The notes: a model not told the origin generated them from the sequence alone. A DNA stretch of 64,000 nucleotides from Chryseobacterium aurantiacum (GCF_003020585.1 NZ_PXUE01000007.1:1-64000); one strand, 5' to 3'; shown: positions 8,324 to 17,803, numbered from the stretch's first letter. Translations and numbers: made by a program.

Positions 8324-10816
8324 CTATTTTTTATTAAACATTCTCTGCATCTTATTGCGCATTCTGATTAACAGTGGTTCTTTGTAATTTTTATCTTCAT
8401 CAAAATAGCCATAGCCATACCCATATCCGTAACCATATCCATAGCCATATCCCTGCTTCGTAGTATAATCATTATAAATAAGACCCAGATGTTCAATCTC
8501 ATTATTATGATATTTCTCGGTGATCATTCTTAGCATATACTTTTCTGTATATTCATGTCGAACAACGTAAATATTTGCATCGGAATATTTCATAAGTTCA
8601 TAGGAGTCTGCCACTAATCCAACTGGTGGAGAATCTATAATAATAAAGTCATATTTTTCTCTCAGTTCTTCTATAAACTTAATATTTCTTTGGCTCATTA
8701 ATAACTCCGACGGGTTGGGAGGAATAGGCCCTGAAGTAGCAACATCCAGATTTGGAATTTTTGTCTTGTTCACGATCTGGTCAATATCCACTTCTCCTGT
8801 CAGGTAGTTTGAGATACCATATTTATTATCAATTTTGAAGTCACCAAAGATTTTAGGTTTTCTAAGGTCCATTCCTAATAGGATTGTTTTTTTATCACTT
8901 AATCCTAGTACAGAGGCAAGGTTGATGGATACATAGGTTTTTCCTTCACCCCCTACAGAAGATGTAATAAGTATTACCTTACCTTTTTCCTCTTTATTAT
9001 CCATTAGGAATCTAACGCTCGCTCTTATTCCTCTAAAGGCTTCAGAAACAGATGATTTTGGTTGTTCCAAAACCGTCAGCATGTTTTCATTACTGTTGTT
9101 TCCGATTACTCCAAGAAGTGGAATTTTTGTTGCGCTTAGCAGTTCTTTGATATTTCTGATCTTATTATCAAGCAGTTCTCCCACTAAAATAAATAATAAA
9201 GGAAGCAATAACATCCCGAATATTATTCCGGTTTTAGCCATTCTGACATTTGGCCCTACAGGTCCCTGTCCTAAATTCTTGGCCGGGTCAATCACGCTAA
9301 TATCAGATTGATTTGTTGCTACATTTAGCTGGGCTTCATTCTGTCTATTCAAAAGACTGTTGTATGTAGCCTCAATCATATTATAGCCTCTTTCTGCATC
9401 CAGATATTTTCTTTCCTTTTCAGGATAGGTTGTCAAATCTGAATTTGCATTAGAAACTTCACGATCAATCCTGTTGATCTCGTCATAATATTTAGTGTAA
9501 TAATTTTTTAAGCTACTGAAAGATCCTGTTTTCGCTTCGTTAATAAGTCGGTTTACCTCTTTCATGGGTTCAGAAGTTGGCTTGTAAATTGATGCCAATT
9601 CTGATCTCTTTGTATATAAAGCTTTAAGTTCACTTACGGAAGCAGAAAACATTCCATCTTCAAATCCTGCTGCATTGGTAGCAATCATTTTATCGAAATT
9701 CTGCGACTGAAGGGTATTTTTAATATTATTCAGAGAACTTATTTTACTTACAAGATCTGCTTTTTTCGCTTCTAGGTCTTTTATTTTTTCAAGAGATTTT
9801 TCATCTCTGTCTTTAATATTGTATAGTTTTTCTGATGTTTTCAGATAGTTCAGGACAACAGCCGCAGAATCCAATTTCTTACGAATATCATTGAGATTAT
9901 TTTGTAGATAAGCTGTTGTATTTTTATTCACAATGTTTTTATCCTCTAGCCTTTTCTTTTGAAGTTCGGCTACAGATTTATTAAGAAAGTTTACCGTACT
10001 GTTAAGATTATATCCTTTCTTACTAATAACCATAATGGTATTGATCTCTTTGTCAAAATTTACCGCTATGGTAGATACAATATCGTTAACACTCTGGTTA
10101 ACTGTGCTTAGATTAATAATGATAACATCCTGCTTAATATTAGGTATAACCTGATTTTTAACCAGCTTGAATCTTAGGTTTGGAGAATTATACCATTCAT
10201 TGACTTTAATGATTTTATTTTCCGGTCTGTTATAAGGCTTAATATTTTGAAAGCCTTCCTTTTCGTAATTATACAGGCTTACCGACTGTCCTTCTTTAGG
10301 AAGAACAACTTCATAGGTTCCATTATCTTTTGGCATCAGCGTAATAGGATAATCAACTTGTTGAAGATGCTTTTTGTCTATTTCAAGGAAAACCGGAGAG
10401 TCATCTTTATCCAAGAATGTAGATTTGATGAGACCTTTGGTAGAATAATTTACAAAAAGGTTCAGTTCTTTAACCAAGAATTCGTTGTGCGATCTTGAGA
10501 AGAGCATTTTCTTTAAGTATACTCCGTCCTGGTTTCCTCCTTGTCCCCAGATGAAGTTAATGGACTGGTTTGGGCTAAAATAACTTGATGTATTATTGGA
10601 TATACTCAGGGATAAATCTGAAGAGTATACGTTCTGAGCATAATATTTACTATATACCCACGAAATACCATAGCCAATAAGAAACATAAAAACAAACCAA
10701 TACCAGCTTTTAAGTATTCTTCTTAAAAAATGTTCGATATCAAACAATGCAAAAGTCCCGTATTTTTCTTTTGGGGCTTCGCTCTTTCCTACTTGAGTGT
10801 CTTTTCCGGGAATCAT
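8324..10816 (-). CDS. Wzc-like polysaccharide co-polymerase / tyrosine kinase
   Basis: An 830-residue inner-membrane protein of the Wzc type, which controls chain length and export of capsule or exopolysaccharide. It has an N-terminal Wzz domain with a membrane segment (about residues 40-60). A long periplasmic coiled coil follows (about residues 270-500), ending near the second membrane segment (about 535-555). The cytoplasmic BY-kinase carries Walker A SSVGGEGKT, Walker A' LLGMDLRKP and Walker B FIIIDSPP. The C-terminus has eight consecutive Gly-Tyr pairs, a regular version of the tyrosine cluster that such kinases autophosphorylate. It starts 5 bases after the Wza-like gene, with which it should form one export machine. 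Confidence 0.93.
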   Translation of the reverse strand: MIPGKDTQVGKSEAPKEKYGTFALFDIEHFLRRILKSWYWFVFMFLIGYGISWVYSKYYAQNVYSSDLSLSISNNTSSYFSPNQSINFIWGQGGNQDGVYLKKMLFSRSHNEFLVKELNLFVNYSTKGLIKSTFLDKDDSPVFLEIDKKHLQQVDYPITLMPKDNGTYEVVLPKEGQSVSLYNYEKEGFQNIKPYNRPENKIIKVNEWYNSPNLRFKLVKNQVIPNIKQDVIIINLSTVNQSVNDIVSTIAVNFDKEINTIMVISKKGYNLNSTVNFLNKSVAELQKKRLEDKNIVNKNTTAYLQNNLNDIRKKLDSAAVVLNYLKTSEKLYNIKDRDEKSLEKIKDLEAKKADLVSKISSLNNIKNTLQSQNFDKMIATNAAGFEDGMFSASVSELKALYTKRSELASIYKPTSEPMKEVNRLINEAKTGSFSSLKNYYTKYYDEINRIDREVSNANSDLTTYPEKERKYLDAERGYNMIEATYNSLLNRQNEAQLNVATNQSDISVIDPAKNLGQGPVGPNVRMAKTGIIFGMLLLPLLFILVGELLDNKIRNIKELLSATKIPLLGVIGNNSNENMLTVLEQPKSSVSEAFRGIRASVRFLMDNKEEKGKVILITSSVGGEGKTYVSINLASVLGLSDKKTILLGMDLRKPKIFGDFKIDNKYGISNYLTGEVDIDQIVNKTKIPNLDVATSGPIPPNPSELLMSQRNIKFIEELREKYDFIIIDSPPVGLVADSYELMKYSDANIYVVRHEYTEKYMLRMITEKYHNNEIEHLGLIYNDYTTKQGYGYGYGYGYGYGYGYFDEDKNYKEPLLIRMRNKMQRMFNKK
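8405..8452 (-). repeat. 6-bp tandem repeat encoding eight Gly-Tyr pairs
   Basis: Eight consecutive GGN-TAY codon pairs lie in the 3' part of the wzc-like gene. The wobble positions vary between copies, so it is an older, coding-selected repeat rather than a perfect microsatellite. The repeat number could still change by slippage in steps of two residues without breaking the frame. Confidence 0.85.
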
Positions 10817-10821
10817 AGGGA

Positions 10822-11700
10822 TTAAAGTTTTTGTAGGATTGTATATAGAGTTAATGCTGTTGTAATTGCAGCTACACCGGTAAGTAAAGTCTGGATTGGG
10901 TCTTTTCCGAATCCGTTTAAGCTTTTTCTTCTGGTATTAAGGTAAATTTCATCCCCATTCTGAATATAATAGTAGGGAGAATTCATCAGATCTTCACGGG
11001 TAAGATCTATTTTAGCTATTTTGATCCCCTCGGGGAGCTTTCTGTGAATAACAACATCCTTTTTATCAATGGTTCTGTTCAAACCTCCGTTTATTGCTAA
11101 TGCTTCAGTAATAGTAAGTGTATTTTTATGAGCTACTTTCTCACCTGAAAGCCCCGTTGATTCTACATCACCAAGGATATAATAGGTAATTCCGTCTGTA
11201 TTTAATCTTACTTCAGATTTTCCTTCCTGAAAGTTTTCGTTTACTTTGCCCTGTATTTCTTTTGTAACATCATCAAGTGTTCTTCCTTCAGCCTTAATGT
11301 ATCCTATTCCGAATATATTAATATCACCGTTGGAATCCACCTTTAGTCCATTAAAGTAGAAATTCACATTTCCTCCGCTACTGGATCCTGTTCCACCGCC
11401 ACCTCCGGCTCCTCCGATTCCTGAAGCAGCACTTATTCCACCGCCACCACCTGATCCACCAGACGTATTCAGGGAAGAATAAAACTGTGCAGCATCTCCT
11501 TTGGGTGTGGTAACAATATTAAGATTAAGGAGGTCATTTTTTGTAATTCTGTAGATAGGAATATTGTAGGGAACAAGACCTTCTTCGTTAATTACAAGAC
11601 TTTCGCTCGGCTGTAAATATCTTACATCTTTTGTAGTGATGCACGAGGTAACCAGGAAAGGTAATAATATTAAAAATAAATACTTAAAATTCTTCATCAT
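10822..11700 (-). CDS. Wza-like polysaccharide export lipoprotein
   Basis: A 292-residue outer-membrane polysaccharide export protein. The lipobox LVTSC puts the acylated Cys at about residue 20. The Poly_export region begins at YRITKNDLLNLNIV, and SLBB-like segments follow (YYILGDVESTGLSGEKVAHK). A hydrophobic helix near the C-terminus could be the membrane-spanning helix of Wza-type pores. Unusual is a glycine/serine-rich insert at about residues 80-110, between the export domain's first strands. Two adjacent ATGs are possible; I give the first. It is followed after 5 bases by the Wzc-like kinase. Confidence 0.88.
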   Translation of the reverse strand: MMKNFKYLFLILLPFLVTSCITTKDVRYLQPSESLVINEEGLVPYNIPIYRITKNDLLNLNIVTTPKGDAAQFYSSLNTSGGSGGGGGISAASGIGGAGGGGGTGSSSGGNVNFYFNGLKVDSNGDINIFGIGYIKAEGRTLDDVTKEIQGKVNENFQEGKSEVRLNTDGITYYILGDVESTGLSGEKVAHKNTLTITEALAINGGLNRTIDKKDVVIHRKLPEGIKIAKIDLTREDLMNSPYYYIQNGDEIYLNTRRKSLNGFGKDPIQTLLTGVAAITTALTLYTILQKL

Positions 11701-11716
11701 ATTTGAATATTGGTTA

Positions 11717-11724
11717 CAAAAGTA
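11717..11724 (-). promoter_or_regulatory. -7 element TACTTTTG for the wza-wzc operon
   Basis: This perfect TAnnTTTG on the minus strand lies 16 bases upstream of the Wza-like start, between that gene and the stop of the transferase gene upstream. Confidence 0.5.
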
Positions 11725-11735
11725 ATATTTAATTG

Positions 11736-12854
11736 TTAATTTTTGTTATTTCTTAATCGATATATCAAATCCGGTAAATAAGCGCCCAGAAAACCTAATG
11801 AAACAATGATAAACAATAACAGATTCACGTTGATATGTCTCAAATAATAGGCTACCGCTACAATCATTAAATAATAAACGATAATATAGAATGTAGATCT
11901 TCTGTGGGTAAGATTAAGTTTTAAAAGCTTGTGATGGATATGGTTCTTATCGGCATCAAAAGGGGATTTCTTATTATAAAGTCTTACAAAAATTACATTC
12001 AAAGTATCTACAATAGGCAGAATAAGAATGGCCACAGCAACTACCGGAGCAGACTGCAGGTGATATCTGGGTACATCAATAAGTTTTTTATCAATGAAAA
12101 TATCAATAAAGCAAATGGAAGTAAATGCTAAAAGAAAGCCCAGCAACATGGAACCTGTATCTCCCATGAATACCTTATTGGTTCTATAATTCGAAAGATT
12201 GTAATATAAAAATGCCAAAACAGTTCCTATGATAACCACAGACAGAACAACCAACGGATAATTATATTCTCCCAGTCTGTAATAACTTATTCCAAACAAT
12301 GCGCTGCAGATTACAGAATACACACCAGCCAGTCCATCAATCCCATCAATAAGATTGAATGCATTAATCAGGATAATGAAAGTAATGACACTGAAGATCA
12401 CACTCACAAGATAGCTCAGCTCATACACTCCGAAAATACCAAATAAGCTTCGGATTCTTATATCTGAGCCAATTACCACCAATGAGGATACAAGAATTTG
12501 TGCCACAAGTTTTTTATAGGCCCTCATGACAACAATATCGTCCATTACCCCAATATACAGGAGTATAATCAGCGAGGCAAAGAGAAATTTATAGAGGTCA
12601 AATAATTCGTAGGCAAAAATAGAGGCACATATCCCAATTGAATAAAATATGGCAATACCTCCGAGATTAGGAATTTTTCTGAGATGTGAACTTCTAACTC
12701 CCGGTTCATCCATAAGATTTTTTCTTCTGGAGATCTTTACGATAGTAGGTATGGAGAAAAAAGTAATTAAAAAGGAGAACACGAAACCAAATCCTATTTT
12801 TACATAGAAAATAGGTATCCCCGATCCGCTTAAGAACAATTCAAAATTTTTCAT
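11736..12854 (-). CDS. MraY/WecA-family glycosyl-1-phosphate transferase
   Basis: A 372-residue polytopic membrane enzyme that links a sugar-1-phosphate to undecaprenyl phosphate, the first step of surface polysaccharide assembly. About ten membrane segments are visible. The family motifs are present: MDDIV (paired Asp, Mg site), NLIDGIDGLAG, a MGDTGSMLLG loop and the nucleotide-binding HIHHKLL. The extended cytoplasmic C-terminal half and the HIHH motif favour WecA-like over MraY. I use the ATG at 12852-12854 because MKNFELF begins the first hydrophobic region sensibly; another ATG lies 21 bases upstream. It lies between the glycosyltransferase and the export genes. Confidence 0.88.
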   Translation of the reverse strand: MKNFELFLSGSGIPIFYVKIGFGFVFSFLITFFSIPTIVKISRRKNLMDEPGVRSSHLRKIPNLGGIAIFYSIGICASIFAYELFDLYKFLFASLIILLYIGVMDDIVVMRAYKKLVAQILVSSLVVIGSDIRIRSLFGIFGVYELSYLVSVIFSVITFIILINAFNLIDGIDGLAGVYSVICSALFGISYYRLGEYNYPLVVLSVVIIGTVLAFLYYNLSNYRTNKVFMGDTGSMLLGFLLAFTSICFIDIFIDKKLIDVPRYHLQSAPVVAVAILILPIVDTLNVIFVRLYNKKSPFDADKNHIHHKLLKLNLTHRRSTFYIIVYYLMIVAVAYYLRHINVNLLLFIIVSLGFLGAYLPDLIYRLRNNKN

Positions 12855-12962
12855 TCTTTTTCTTATCCAGTACACATTTTGTCTCTTCCATTAAAACCGA
12901 TGATGCAGGATATGCTTCATCCAATGTTCTACCGCCCGAAACAATAGTACTTACATTTGTGT

Positions 12963-13964
12963 TTATATCAATTTTCTTATCAACTTTTTCTGTCCGGCAA
13001 AAAATAACAGATAAAAAATCTTTTTTTTCACTGGCAAAGATAAAAGATAATTCTTACCAAAACGATTATAGCTCAATATATCTTGAATTTTTATTTGTCT
13101 TTCTCTCATAAAAACAGTCAGTTTATCAGACATTTTGTAAAAATTTTTCTCATCTTTCACAAATGCCAAATAGGCCAGAAAAGAATAAACTCCTTCAAAG
13201 ATCTGAAAGTTTTTCAATTCTTTTATTTTGTTTGAATACCTGGAGTCTTTGAACCTATTTTCTACATCCTGCACCGCTTTCAATATATCAAGTCCTTTTT
13301 CTGTATGCGTTTTTGTAATAGAATCTGTACGTTCAAGATACTGATAATGAAAACTCTGCGTCTGTGCAATAATCTTACACTCCAATAAAAGCTGTGGAAT
13401 GAGCTGAATATCTTCAAAATGAACTCCCTTTTTAAATCTTTTATGTTCAAAAAGATCTTTTCTAAACAATTTATTACAAGCAAAATAGCTGATATCCGAA
13501 AAAACAGAAAAATGTTCTTCAAGATTAATTTTCTCCTGCATATTGGGTAGCTGAGTCAGCTTTTGGGTTACCTGACCATTTTCATCCACTTTCTGAATAT
13601 TGCAGATCACCATTTTTGCATGATGTAGTTCTGCCAGCAGTACCATTTCTTCAAACATTGTTTCTGTAACATAGTCATCACTATCTACAAAACCAATATA
13701 ATCTCCTGTTGCCTGCTCAATACCAAAGTTCCGTGCATCACTCAATCCTCCGTTCTCCTTGGTAAAAGGCTTTATTTTTTCCGGATATTTCTGAGCAAAA
13801 CTCTCTATAATTTCCCCGGATTTATCTTTGCTTCCGTCATCCACTACCAAAATCTCAATATTGGGATGGCTTTGGTTCACTAAGGAATCAAGGCATTTTG
13901 TCAAATAATTTTCGACATTATAAACAGGAACAATAATGGAGACTTTTGAGGGAACGTACGTCAT
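12963..13964 (-). CDS. family 2 glycosyltransferase
   Basis: A 333-residue GT-A fold glycosyltransferase. The N-terminal motif VSIIVPVYNVENYLTKCLDS, the VVDDGSKD loop and the VDSDDYV DxD motif (metal and nucleotide-sugar binding) are all present, followed by an ENGGLSDARN segment. No membrane segment is obvious, but the C-terminus is hydrophobic and basic and may be membrane-associated. It overlaps nothing and starts 3 bases after the arginase-like gene. The sugar and acceptor cannot be told; context suggests exopolysaccharide or O-antigen synthesis. Confidence 0.88.
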   Translation of the reverse strand: MTYVPSKVSIIVPVYNVENYLTKCLDSLVNQSHPNIEILVVDDGSKDKSGEIIESFAQKYPEKIKPFTKENGGLSDARNFGIEQATGDYIGFVDSDDYVTETMFEEMVLLAELHHAKMVICNIQKVDENGQVTQKLTQLPNMQEKINLEEHFSVFSDISYFACNKLFRKDLFEHKRFKKGVHFEDIQLIPQLLLECKIIAQTQSFHYQYLERTDSITKTHTEKGLDILKAVQDVENRFKDSRYSNKIKELKNFQIFEGVYSFLAYLAFVKDEKNFYKMSDKLTVFMRERQIKIQDILSYNRFGKNYLLSLPVKKKIFYLLFFAGQKKLIRKLI

Positions 13965-13967
13965 ATA

Positions 13968-15038
13968 TTAAAATTTCATCAGTCTTGCATTCAACCAGCC
14001 TTTCTTCGCTTCATCAAAATCTTTTCTTGAACAAGGAATACAATTTTCTATATTTTCATCATCGCCAAAATACCACAAATTACTGAAAGTATCACGCTTA
14101 AAAGCAAATTGTCTGTCATCTATTAAAACATAGAACAATTCATAGTGCCTTTCCTTGGGGTGAGATCTCTGAATATTGATCCCTTCAATCAGGTACCAGA
14201 GCATTTGGGCGAGAAGCTGATGATTCAACTGGTTCTCTGAATAAATATTATAATTAAAGATCCCTACAGATTTCAGGTTTTCGCTTAGTCCTATTTCTTT
14301 CATATAGGCACAAACTTCTCTCCTGTTGAGCCCGTTAACCTGAGGATTTACTGAAAAGGGTTCACTGAAACTTTCTATTGCATCACAATTGACTGTAACC
14401 AGATCTGCTTTTCGGAAAAAAGGCTCTGTTTTTTCTGTAGAATTCATCATTTCAGCCAAACGGATAATATCGAATTCCACTTCTTTGATCAGCTTTACAG
14501 AATCCATTTCATTCAAATGTTTCTGATATCCCAGATGGTGATAGTTTTTAATAGAAAAAGTCTTGGCCCCGAATATTTTGCTTAAAAAAGTAAGTTCGTT
14601 AATCTCTTCTCCCTGTTTAAGGGAAATAATATTGCTTACTTGGGTATAATTGATGCTTTTTTGATGGAAATTGATTGCAGAAAACAGTGAAAAAGCAAAG
14701 TCATTAGAACCTCCGATAATTACTGGAAGAGCTCTTTTGTAATGACATGCAGATAAAACTTCCTGCAAAATATAATGAGTATCCTGAACAGATTTTCCGG
14801 AAACCAAATCGCCAAGGTCTACAACCGGAATTTCAAAATCCAGCTGTGCAAGTTTATAAAACTCCTTTCTAACTGCAGTAAAATCCTGTACTTCTGCATC
14901 TCCGCCTGCTCCTCTGTAATCTGACACAAATAAAAGAACGATGCTGTCTTCTTTTATATCCTTTGTGATCCGACTTCCAATCTGCCAGCTTTCTGTTTTG
15001 AAATTTCTTGGTGAAATGATAAAGTCTTCGAAATCCAT
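13968..15038 (-). CDS. arginase-fold protein (annotated elsewhere as formimidoylglutamase)
   Basis: A 356-residue protein with the arginase/ureohydrolase fold. In other flavobacteria the equivalent gene beside topA is often labelled formimidoylglutamase. The fold landmarks are there (VPVVDLGDL, LPVIIGGSND, LVTVNCDAIE, a C-terminal AQMLWYLIEG). The metal ligands of true arginases are not: GGDHS is replaced by GGSND, so the His is lost, and the DxDxxDP motif reads NCDAIES. It is therefore unlikely to be an ordinary two-manganese ureohydrolase. No other histidine-degradation gene is in the window. Its true role is unknown to me. Confidence 0.75.
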   Translation of the reverse strand: MDFEDFIISPRNFKTESWQIGSRITKDIKEDSIVLLFVSDYRGAGGDAEVQDFTAVRKEFYKLAQLDFEIPVVDLGDLVSGKSVQDTHYILQEVLSACHYKRALPVIIGGSNDFAFSLFSAINFHQKSINYTQVSNIISLKQGEEINELTFLSKIFGAKTFSIKNYHHLGYQKHLNEMDSVKLIKEVEFDIIRLAEMMNSTEKTEPFFRKADLVTVNCDAIESFSEPFSVNPQVNGLNRREVCAYMKEIGLSENLKSVGIFNYNIYSENQLNHQLLAQMLWYLIEGINIQRSHPKERHYELFYVLIDDRQFAFKRDTFSNLWYFGDDENIENCIPCSRKDFDEAKKGWLNARLMKF

Positions 15039-15098
15039 ATTTTAATTTAATAAGGTACTATTTTATTAATTTCTTGATATAACAAACATACAAAAAAA

Positions 15099-15123
15099 CA
15101 CCACAACTGACTAGGTTGTGGTA
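15099..15123. terminator. hairpin with A/T flanks
   Basis: The stem ACCACAAC/GTTGTGGT surrounds a 7-base loop, with an A-run on its left side. It may be a second terminator behind topA, since it would work best for leftward transcripts. Confidence 0.55.
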
Positions 15124-15134
15124 TGTTTTGTTCA

Positions 15135-15168
15135 TAAAAAAAGCCGTTAACACTGTTAGTTAACGGCT
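15135..15168 (-). terminator. terminator after topA
   Basis: On the minus strand the ten-base stem AGCCGTTAAC/GTTAACGGCT is followed by a run of seven T. It starts 20 bases after the topA stop. Confidence 0.8.
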
Positions 15169-15187
15169 ATGTATAATTATTTTACTC

Positions 15188-17749
15188 TTACTTCTTTTTT
15201 GCAGCTGGTTTTTTAGCTGCTGTAGTCTTCTTGGCAGTTGTTGCTTTTTTTGCAGCTGGTTTTTTCTTTTCTGCAAAGGCATTTTTATCCTGATCAGTGA
15301 TCCATTTTTTGACTTCATCGAGAGAAATTTCTTTCAATTCTTCTCCGTCATATTTGGTGTCATCACTTTTCTTCGGAATTTTAAACATTGCTTTTCCAAA
15401 CTTGATGAAAGGTCCCCATCTTCCGTTTTCAATGGAAATTTTTTCTTTTTCCCATTGTTGGATGTATCTATTGGCTTCTTTTTCCAGTTTGGCATCAATC
15501 AGTTCGTTGATGTCACTCTGAGAAAGATTGTCAAAGTTATATTTCTTCGGAACGTTTATGAAAATATCCTTGTATTTGATAAATGGCCCAAACCTACCCG
15601 TTCCTTTGGTTACAGGATCTCCTTTATAAGTTGCAATGGGTGCATCTGCCTTTTTCTTCTCATTAATAATTTCTTCTGCACGCTTTTGATCTACTGAAAG
15701 CGGATCTTCACCTTTTGGAATGCTAATGAAAGTCTCTCCCCATTTTACATAAGGTCCGAATCTTCCTACTCCAACAGAAACCGCATTCCCTTCAAATTCA
15801 CTAAGATCGAAAGGCAGCTTAAACAACTCTATTGCTTCTTCAAAAGTGATGGTTGCGATATTCTGTCCTGACATTAATGATGCAAAGATTGGCTTTTCTT
15901 CATCGTCTGTTTCTCCAATCTGGATCATCGCTCCAAATCTTCCGATTCTGGCATGTACATTTTTACCGGTTTTTGGATCCACTCCTAAAAGCCTGTCTCC
16001 TGTTGCGCGGTCTGCATTTTCTTCTACATCTTCAATTCTTGGGTGGAATTTTGAGTAGAAATCCGTCATCATTTCTTTCCATTTCTGATCTCCGTTGGCA
16101 ATCTCATCAAATCCTTCTTCTACTCTTGCCGTGAAGCCGTAATCTAAGATCTCCTTAAAGTTATCAGTAAGGAAGTCATTTACAACTTCTCCTATATCTG
16201 TGGGAATAAATTTATTTTTATCACCTCCGAATTTTTCATCAAGAACTACTTTTTTGATATTGTCTTTTACTAAAGACATTTTGATCACCTGGCGAGTTTG
16301 TGGTTCAATTTCACGTTTGTCCACATATTCTCTGTTTTGAATGGTCTGAATTGTTGGTGCGTAAGTAGATGGCCTACCAATCCCTAGCTCTTCCAGCTTT
16401 CTAACCAATCCGGCTTCAGTATATCTTGCACTTGGTCTTGTGAATTTTTCAGTGGCAGTGATGGTTTTGTAACTTAATATTTCTCCAACTTTTACTTTTG
16501 GTAATAGCTTTTCATTGTTCTCTTCATCTTCATCTTCGGTTTTTACAATACCATAAGCCTTTAGGAAACCATCAAAGATGATCACTTCTCCTTGTGCTTC
16601 AAAGTGATGCGGTAATGAAGCATTTCCAATTTCAATGACTGTTTTTTCAATCTTAGCATTTGACATCTGAGAGGCCAATGTTCTTCTGTAGATCAATTGG
16701 TACAGTTTATTCAACTGAGCATCTCCTATGCTTTTCACTCCGAAGTCTGTAGGACGAATTGCTTCGTGGGCCTCTTGTGCTGATGCTGATTTTGTAGTAT
16801 AATTTCTTGGAGAAGAATAGTCTGCTCCATATTCTGAAATGATTTGTTTTTTGGCTCCTTCAATTGCTTCCTGAGAAAGGTTTACGGAGTCTGTTCTCAT
16901 ATAGGTAATGAACCCTTCTTCGTATAGTCTTTGTGCCAGACGCATGGTATTGGTCACATTATATCCTAATCTTGATGAAGCTTCCTGTTGTAGTGTAGAA
17001 GTAGTAAAGGGAGCAGATGCTGAGCGAGTTCCAGGCTTTGTTTCAACATTCAGAACTTTAAATTCTGTAGTTTTTGCCTGCTCAAGAAATTTTTCTGCTT
17101 GTTCCTCTTTCTCAAAGTCTTTTTTAAGCTTAGCAGCAATTTCCTGTTCTGTATTGTTCAAGAAAATTCCGTCAAGCTTAAAGCTTGCCTTAGGAGTAAA
17201 TTCACGGATTTCTTTTTCTCTTTCAACAATTAATCTTACGGCTACAGATTGTACTCTACCTGCAGAAAGTCCTGGTTTTACTTTTTTCCATAAAACCGGA
17301 GACATTTCAAAACCTACAATTCTGTCCAGTACTCTTCTTGCCTGTTGGGCATTCACCAAATTCTGGTCAATATCCCTAGGGTTTTCAATTGCTTTTAGAA
17401 TGGCATTTTTAGTAATCTCGTGAAAAACAATTCTCTTTCTGTTTTCAGGCTTCAATTTCAATTCATCTGCTAAGTGCCATGCAATAGCTTCTCCCTCGCG
17501 GTCTTCATCGGAAGCCAGCCATACCATTTCTGCTTTCTTTACTGCAGCCTTTAATTCTGTCACCAATTTCTTCTTGTCTGCTGAAACTTCGTAATCAGGA
17601 CTAAAGGTGGCAAGGTCTATTCCCATACCTTTTTTTGGCAGATCACGGATATGTCCGAAACTGGATTTTACTTCGAAATCCTTACCTAGATATTTCTGAA
17701 TAGTTTTTGCTTTAGCCGGGGACTCTACGATTACTAAATTTTTCGACAT
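15188..17749 (-). CDS. topA: type I DNA topoisomerase
   Basis: An 853-residue type IA topoisomerase that relaxes negative supercoils. The Toprim domain begins LVIVESPAKAKTIQKYLG, and SDEDREGEAIAWHL carries the acidic metal residues. The catalytic tyrosine lies in EGFITYMRTDS (Tyr283). The C-terminal third has repeated GRFGPYVKWG / GRFGPFIKYKD / GRWGPFIKFGK units in place of the zinc fingers of proteobacterial enzymes, as in many Bacteroidota. The last 25 residues are a Lys/Ala/Thr-rich tail (AAKK repeats) that probably binds DNA. Its own promoter (17767-17774) and terminator suggest a single-gene transcript. Confidence 0.96.
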   Translation of the reverse strand: MSKNLVIVESPAKAKTIQKYLGKDFEVKSSFGHIRDLPKKGMGIDLATFSPDYEVSADKKKLVTELKAAVKKAEMVWLASDEDREGEAIAWHLADELKLKPENRKRIVFHEITKNAILKAIENPRDIDQNLVNAQQARRVLDRIVGFEMSPVLWKKVKPGLSAGRVQSVAVRLIVEREKEIREFTPKASFKLDGIFLNNTEQEIAAKLKKDFEKEEQAEKFLEQAKTTEFKVLNVETKPGTRSASAPFTTSTLQQEASSRLGYNVTNTMRLAQRLYEEGFITYMRTDSVNLSQEAIEGAKKQIISEYGADYSSPRNYTTKSASAQEAHEAIRPTDFGVKSIGDAQLNKLYQLIYRRTLASQMSNAKIEKTVIEIGNASLPHHFEAQGEVIIFDGFLKAYGIVKTEDEDEENNEKLLPKVKVGEILSYKTITATEKFTRPSARYTEAGLVRKLEELGIGRPSTYAPTIQTIQNREYVDKREIEPQTRQVIKMSLVKDNIKKVVLDEKFGGDKNKFIPTDIGEVVNDFLTDNFKEILDYGFTARVEEGFDEIANGDQKWKEMMTDFYSKFHPRIEDVEENADRATGDRLLGVDPKTGKNVHARIGRFGAMIQIGETDDEEKPIFASLMSGQNIATITFEEAIELFKLPFDLSEFEGNAVSVGVGRFGPYVKWGETFISIPKGEDPLSVDQKRAEEIINEKKKADAPIATYKGDPVTKGTGRFGPFIKYKDIFINVPKKYNFDNLSQSDINELIDAKLEKEANRYIQQWEKEKISIENGRWGPFIKFGKAMFKIPKKSDDTKYDGEELKEISLDEVKKWITDQDKNAFAEKKKPAAKKATTAKKTTAAKKPAAKKK

Positions 17750-17766
17750 TCTAAAAAATTTTTTTG

Positions 17767-17774
17767 CAAAAGTA
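17767..17774 (-). promoter_or_regulatory. -7 element TACTTTTG for topA
   Basis: This exact TAnnTTTG match on the minus strand lies 17 bases upstream of the topA ATG. Confidence 0.55.
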
Positions 17775-17803
17775 AAGCTTTTTTATTATATCCTTTTTTG
17801 AAA

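Noticed and set aside
8405..8452. Tandem repeat as a CRISPR-like array
   Set aside because: It has a 6-bp period without spacers and lies in frame within the kinase gene.
16908..17423. 171-residue frame on the plus strand opposite topA
   Set aside because: It lies wholly inside the strongly supported topoisomerase gene; antisense shadow.
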